Of a DNA stretch of 64,000 nucleotides, positions 61,100 through 64,000 are shown one piece after another. The translations under genes and the position numbers were made by a program. Source of the stretch: Lachnospiraceae bacterium (lineage in GTDB: Bacteria; Bacillota; Clostridia; Lachnospirales; Lachnospiraceae); assembly GCA_022792835.1 (NCBI GenBank), contig JAAWBT010000026.1, positions 1 through 64,000 on the forward strand, given 5' to 3'. Positions within the stretch are counted from its first letter, which is position 1. Every line of letters starts with the position of its first letter. Below the pieces are notes generated by a model. It did not search any database. It had not been told where the DNA came from and saw nothing but the letters and a program-made list of their open reading frames with translations.

Positions 61100-62023
61100 A
61101 TGCTTGAGATCAGAGATTTATCTGTAGCTTTTATTGACGGACATTCGGTGCAGGCGGTGGAACATGTGAGCCTTTTGGCAGAGGATGGAGAGCATGTGGC
61201 GATCGTGGGTGAGACGGGAAGCGGAAAAAGCATTCTTCTTCTGGCGATCCTTGGATTATTGCAGGAGGGAGCCAGGGTAACGGGGGAGATTTTGTTTGAA
61301 GGGCAGGATCTTTTAAAGCTTTCGAAAAAAGCCTGGAATAAAGTGCGGGGAAGCCGGATTTCTTATGTACCGCAGGGAAATGGAAACGGTCTGAACCCGC
61401 TTCTCAAAATTGGATTTCAGATCAGCGAGCCGATGATGATTCATAAAAATCTTCCGAGAGGGCAGGCGTGGAAGAAAGGAATTGAGCTGATGAAACGTTT
61501 TTATATCGGAAATGAAGAGCAGGCGGCCAGACAGTATCCTCACACCTTCAGCGGCGGAATGAAGCAGCGGGCGTTGATTGCCATGGGGATTGCGGCGGAC
61601 GCAGGAACACTTCTGGCAGATGAGCCGACAAAGGGACTTGATGAGGAGAGGATTCAGGAGGTGGTAAAGTGTTTTCAAGATCTGGATGACCGGACGATCC
61701 TCTGTGTGACCCATGACATCGGATTTGCCAGAGAGATCAGCCGGAAACTCTGCGTCATGTACGCTTCGTATCTGGTGGAATATGGACCGACAGCGGAGGT
61801 TCTTGCGCGACCGTTCCACCCATATACCAGAGATATTCTGTCGGCTTTGCCGGAAAACGGTCTGAAATTCACTGCTGGATTTTCGATTTCCCATGAAGAC
61901 TATGGGGAGACAGGTTGTAAATATGCCAGAAGATGCAGGGACTGTTTTGAAAAATGTCAGGAGATGCCGCCGGCCTTTGAGACGGCGGGACGCAAAGTGA
62001 GGTGTTGGAAATATGCTCCTTGA
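61100..62023 (+). CDS. ABC ATPase, DppD/OppD/NikD class
   Basis: A 307-aa nucleotide-binding subunit. Walker A GETGSGKSILLLAI, Q-loop YVPQGNGNGLNP, signature FSGGMKQRALIAMGIA, Walker B TLLADEPTKGLDEERIQ (Walker B with A before DE), switch CVTHDIGFAREI. The C-terminal oligopeptide-type extension (residues 255-307) has Cys-rich GCKYARRCRDCFEKCQEM. Its first ATG with GTAGGG is 61100; the longer track start is inside the DppC-like gene. It overlaps the next ATPase by 11 nt. Confidence 0.93.
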   Translation: MLEIRDLSVAFIDGHSVQAVEHVSLLAEDGEHVAIVGETGSGKSILLLAILGLLQEGARVTGEILFEGQDLLKLSKKAWNKVRGSRISYVPQGNGNGLNPLLKIGFQISEPMMIHKNLPRGQAWKKGIELMKRFYIGNEEQAARQYPHTFSGGMKQRALIAMGIAADAGTLLADEPTKGLDEERIQEVVKCFQDLDDRTILCVTHDIGFAREISRKLCVMYASYLVEYGPTAEVLARPFHPYTRDILSALPENGLKFTAGFSISHEDYGETGCKYARRCRDCFEKCQEMPPAFETAGRKVRCWKYAP

Positions 62024-62675
62024 AACAAGAGCGCTGTCGAAGAAATACAGGAGGGGAGGAGGAGTTTTTTTTTATGCGGCTGACCGGGTGAGTCTGTCTG
62101 TTTCCGCAGGAGAGACGGTCGGGCTTCTCGGAAAGAGCGGGAGCGGAAAATCAACGGTGGGGCAGATGATCGCAGGACTGGTCCGGCCTTTTTCGGGTGA
62201 AGTCTGTTACAAAGGCACGCCTCTTGCCTATCCATATAAAGGGGAAGTTCGACGGAGAATTCAAATTCTCTTTCAGCATCCAGAGGCTTCATTCAATCCG
62301 GTTCTCCCACTGGAAATCAGTATGCGGGAACCTTACAGGCTGATGAAAAAAAACTGGAGCAAAGGGGATATTCTGCAGGATTTAGAGCGATTCGGGCTTC
62401 ATGAAGAACATCTATACCGGACGCCTGGGGAATTGTCGGGCGGAGAGCTTCAGCGTGCGGCGCTTTCCAGGGTTCTGGTCATGGAACCTGAGCTGATTGT
62501 CCTGGATGAGCCCACCAGCATGCTGGATGTGATTTCGCAGGCTCAGATCGTCCGCTTTCTGATGGATTATCAAAAAGAACGGGGAACGGCGTATCTGTTT
62601 ATTACCCATCATCGAAAACTAGCCGAACAAGTCTGCGGCCGCTGCTATGAGATGGAGGAAGGACGGCTTGCATAA
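62013..62675 (+). CDS. ABC ATPase, DppF/OppF/NikE class
   Basis: A 220-aa partner ATPase, shorter than DppF (about 330 aa) because it lacks the C-terminal oligopeptide extension, as is typical for NikE-type proteins. Walker A LGKSGSGKSTVGQMI, Q-loop ILFQHPEASFNP, signature LSGGELQRAALSRVL, Walker B LIVLDEPTSMLDVISQ, switch ITHHRKLAEQV. The pair of ATPases forms the heterodimeric motor. Its end is followed by about 190 nt without a gene. This length supports a Nik-like rather than an Opp-like system. Confidence 0.93.
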   Translation: MLLETRALSKKYRRGGGVFFYAADRVSLSVSAGETVGLLGKSGSGKSTVGQMIAGLVRPFSGEVCYKGTPLAYPYKGEVRRRIQILFQHPEASFNPVLPLEISMREPYRLMKKNWSKGDILQDLERFGLHEEHLYRTPGELSGGELQRAALSRVLVMEPELIVLDEPTSMLDVISQAQIVRFLMDYQKERGTAYLFITHHRKLAEQVCGRCYEMEEGRLA

Positions 62676-62817
62676 AACCAACCATACAATTTTGTGCCAA
62701 AAGTTTCTTTCATCGCTACATGTAAGAGCTTCATAGGAAGTGCTGAATTGCCTAGAAACAAAGGTGAGTATGAGTTAATATAAACAGGACGCTGTGTTTT
62801 TAGGCCTTGAGATGTTC

Positions 62818-62858
62818 AAAGCGCGAAACCGGAACCTTTCTGGTTCGATTTCGCGCTT
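62818..62858 (-). terminator. Terminator of tRNA-Leu(CAG)
   Basis: On the minus strand, AAGCGCGAAATCGAACC and GGTTCCGGTTTCGCGCTT form a long stem with loop AGAAA, just after the tRNA. The T-tract is poor. Confidence 0.65.
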
Positions 62859-62863
62859 CGAAA

Positions 62864-62947
62864 TGCAGTTGGAGGGACTTGAACCCTCACGAGCTAATGC
62901 TCACATGAACCTGAATCATGCGCGTATGCCAATTCCGCCACAACTGC
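62864..62947 (-). tRNA. tRNA-Leu (anticodon CAG)
   Basis: A class II tRNA on the minus strand. The acceptor GCAGTTG pairs with CAACTGC, discriminator A. The anticodon stem CATGA/TCATG holds TTCAGGT, giving anticodon CAG (reads CUG). The variable arm is GTGAGCATTAGCTCGT and the T arm GGGTTCAAGTCCC. CCA is not encoded. Confidence 0.93.
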
Positions 62948-62991
62948 CTATCTTTACTTGTCAATCGGATTCTTATCACCGAACAAAACTT

Positions 62992-63020
62992 AGTATACCT
63001 TAAATAGTTTCAAATGTCAA
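62992..63020 (-). promoter_or_regulatory. Sigma-A promoter of tRNA-Leu(CAG)
   Basis: On the minus strand, TTGACA (63015-63020) and TATACT (62992-62997) with a 17-bp spacer, 45 nt from the tRNA. Confidence 0.85.
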
Positions 63021-63121
63021 CACAATTTGAAAAAAAAAATCCAAAAACATTGGAGGGATATATTTCTCTGGGAGAATAGTTTTTTGGAATTACAGAATTA
63101 TATTTTTTCTCCTAAAAACCA

Positions 63122-63150
63122 TTGACAATTCCATGGGAGAGTGCTATGAT
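63122..63150 (+). promoter_or_regulatory. Sigma-A promoter of tRNA-Leu(AAG)
   Basis: TTGACA and TATGAT with a 17-bp spacer, 28 nt before the tRNA. Confidence 0.8.
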
Positions 63151-63177
63151 AATACTCGCGTCAGTTAAATGACATCC

Positions 63178-63262
63178 GCAGTTGTGGCGGAATTGGCATA
63201 CGCGCTAGACTAAGGATCTAGTGAGCATAGCGCTCGTGCGGGTTCAAGTCCCGCCAACTGCA
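63178..63262 (+). tRNA. tRNA-Leu (anticodon AAG)
   Basis: A class II tRNA. The acceptor GCAGTTG pairs with CAACTGC, discriminator A. The anticodon stem CTAGA/TCTAG encloses CTAAGGA, so the anticodon is AAG (reads CUU). The variable arm is GTGAGCATAGCGCTCGT and the T arm CGGGTTCAAGTCCCG. CCA is not encoded. Confidence 0.9.
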
Positions 63263-63265
63263 TGG

Positions 63266-63296
63266 CAGGCTCTTCTGAAAGGAAGAGCCTGTTTTC
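63266..63296 (+). terminator. Terminator of tRNA-Leu(AAG)
   Basis: CAGGCTCTTC and GAAGAGCCTG form a perfect 10-bp stem followed by TTTTC. Confidence 0.9.
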
Positions 63297-63324
63297 ATCA
63301 TATGGGAAACTTTGTTCAGGCCCG

Positions 63325-63341
63325 TGCCGGCGTGTGAATAA
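63325..63341 (+). repeat. TGCCGGCGTGTGAATAA element before lrgA
   Basis: This 17-nt string is identical to 5694-5710 in the asd leader. It follows the TCATATGGGAAACT string (63298-63311) that is also present after the tRNA-Thr terminator (5510-5523). Confidence 0.85.
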
Positions 63342-63359
63342 ACGACAGGAGAAAGAAAT

Positions 63360-63740
63360 ATGGATGCGATCAAATATTTAAAGCAGCTGACGATTATCAT
63401 GGCAGTCTCTTTTGCGGGAGAGTTTCTGAATCAGGTACTGCCCCTTCCAGTTCCGGGCAGTGTATATGGGCTGCTTCTGATGTTTTTCCTGCTGATGACA
63501 AAACTGGTCAGACTGGAGCAGGTGGAGGACGCGGGAGGCTTTCTGGTGAAGCTTATGCCGGTGTTATTTATCGGTCCCAGCGTCAGCCTTATCACGGTGA
63601 TGGGCGGCCTGGCGGACAGGCTGGTTCCCATTCTTGCGGTCTGCCTGATCAGTACCATGGCAGTCATGGCAGTGACGGGACTGACAGCTCAGGCAGTCCT
63701 TAAGTGGACAAAGAAGAGGGAGGAAAAGGGCCATGAATGA
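63360..63740 (+). CDS. lrgA: CidA/LrgA family holin-like protein
   Basis: A 126-aa protein with four membrane helices (KQLTIIMAVSFAGEFLNQVL first) and the family segment PVPGSVYGLLLMFFLL. LrgA and CidA affect murein hydrolase activity and cell death, and in some bacteria the LrgAB pair carries pyruvate. Start ATG 63360 is behind AGGAGAAAG. It is directly coupled to lrgB by an 8-nt overlap. No LytSR pair adjoins it here, although a LytTR system lies 8 kb upstream. Confidence 0.92.
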   Translation: MDAIKYLKQLTIIMAVSFAGEFLNQVLPLPVPGSVYGLLLMFFLLMTKLVRLEQVEDAGGFLVKLMPVLFIGPSVSLITVMGGLADRLVPILAVCLISTMAVMAVTGLTAQAVLKWTKKREEKGHE

Positions 63741-64000
63741 GATCCTGCAGGAGAGCGCGTATTTCGGATTTTTTCTGGCTCTTGCAACTTACTGGGTCGG
63801 TCTGAAGATTCAGAAGCGGTTCCCTTATACTCTGTGTAATCCACTGTTGATCAGCACAGTGCTGTGCATCGCAGTACTTCTGGTTTTTGACATTGATTAT
63901 GAAGTTTTTGATGTGGGAGCTTCCCATATCAGTTATTTTCTGACCCCCTGCACAGTCTGCCTTGCCATTCCCATGTACAGGCAGGTACAGATCTTAAAGA
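63733..64000 (+). CDS. lrgB: LrgB family protein, N-terminal part (cut by window end)
   Basis: The reading frame opens with ATG 63733 (8 nt inside lrgA) and stays open for 89 codons to the window edge, so it is absent from the ORF track. The first residues are MNEILQESAYFGFFLALATY, followed by a helix ending KIQKRFPYTLCNPLLIST and the LrgB-family segment SYFLTPCTVCLAIPMYRQ. The rest (about 140 residues) is beyond the window. It acts with LrgA. Confidence 0.93.
   Translation, partial: MNEILQESAYFGFFLALATYWVGLKIQKRFPYTLCNPLLISTVLCIAVLLVFDIDYEVFDVGASHISYFLTPCTVCLAIPMYRQVQILK

Overview
The window reads as chromosome of a Gram-positive, spore-forming Clostridia, most like a Lachnospiraceae (Clostridium/Hungatella/Blautia-like). 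Signs are a T-box tyrS leader, an SpmB spore maturation gene, a PASTA-domain Ser/Thr kinase with its PP2C phosphatase, LrgAB, a LytTR/GHKL (Agr-like) two-component pair, many lipoproteins with clean lipoboxes, strong AGGAGG-type ribosome binding sites, and sigma-A promoters with 17-bp spacers. Nearly all of it is coding and most genes are on the + strand. I saw no phage, transposase, CRISPR array or obvious foreign island. This rests on reading the sequence and the supplied ORF track; no database search was possible.

Layout. 1-5.3 kb: rpoD, queH, a small zinc-ribbon membrane protein, degV, and a minus-strand NitT/TauT-type ABC permease/ATPase pair. 5.4-7.4 kb: tRNA-Thr(CGT), an archaeal-type aspartate-semialdehyde dehydrogenase and an ArsR repressor. 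7.4-15.2 kb: an accessory operon with a perfect consensus promoter and a palindromic operator, encoding a giant RND pump with a helical insert, a TetR regulator, an orphan solute-binding lipoprotein and a chemoreceptor. 15.2-18.7 kb: spmB, then pabA-pabB-pabC (4-aminobenzoate for folate). 18.7-23 kb: marR and a heterodimeric multidrug ABC exporter. 23-31 kb: tyrS with its T-box, a YbaK-type deacylase, mutY, a candidate repeat-containing small RNA, HAD and PHP hydrolases, a DUF4854-like lipoprotein and a Na/phosphate symporter.

31-52.8 kb is a dense housekeeping run: ftsK/spoIIIE, murE, murF, priA, def, fmt, a membrane zinc peptidase, rsmB, rlmN, prpC, prkC, rsgA, rpe, thiN, pdxK, maf, a HAD phosphatase and a parvulin lipoprotein. 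It couples cell-wall synthesis, translation initiation and rRNA modification, Ser/Thr signalling and cofactor metabolism, in the order common in Firmicutes. 52.9-56.9 kb holds a Gly/Cys-rich small protein on the minus strand (probable spore-coat type), an Lrp regulator with a DUF5662-like partner, the LytTR/GHKL pair and a FlxA-like coiled-coil protein.

56.9-62.7 kb is the most interesting region. A cobalamin riboswitch with a clear intrinsic terminator precedes a complete five-gene Dpp/Opp/Nik-type ABC importer. Such importers usually carry peptides or nickel, so control by B12 suggests cobalt, a cobalt chelate or a corrinoid as substrate. The window ends with two divergent tRNA-Leu genes and lrgA-lrgB (lrgB cut by the window edge).
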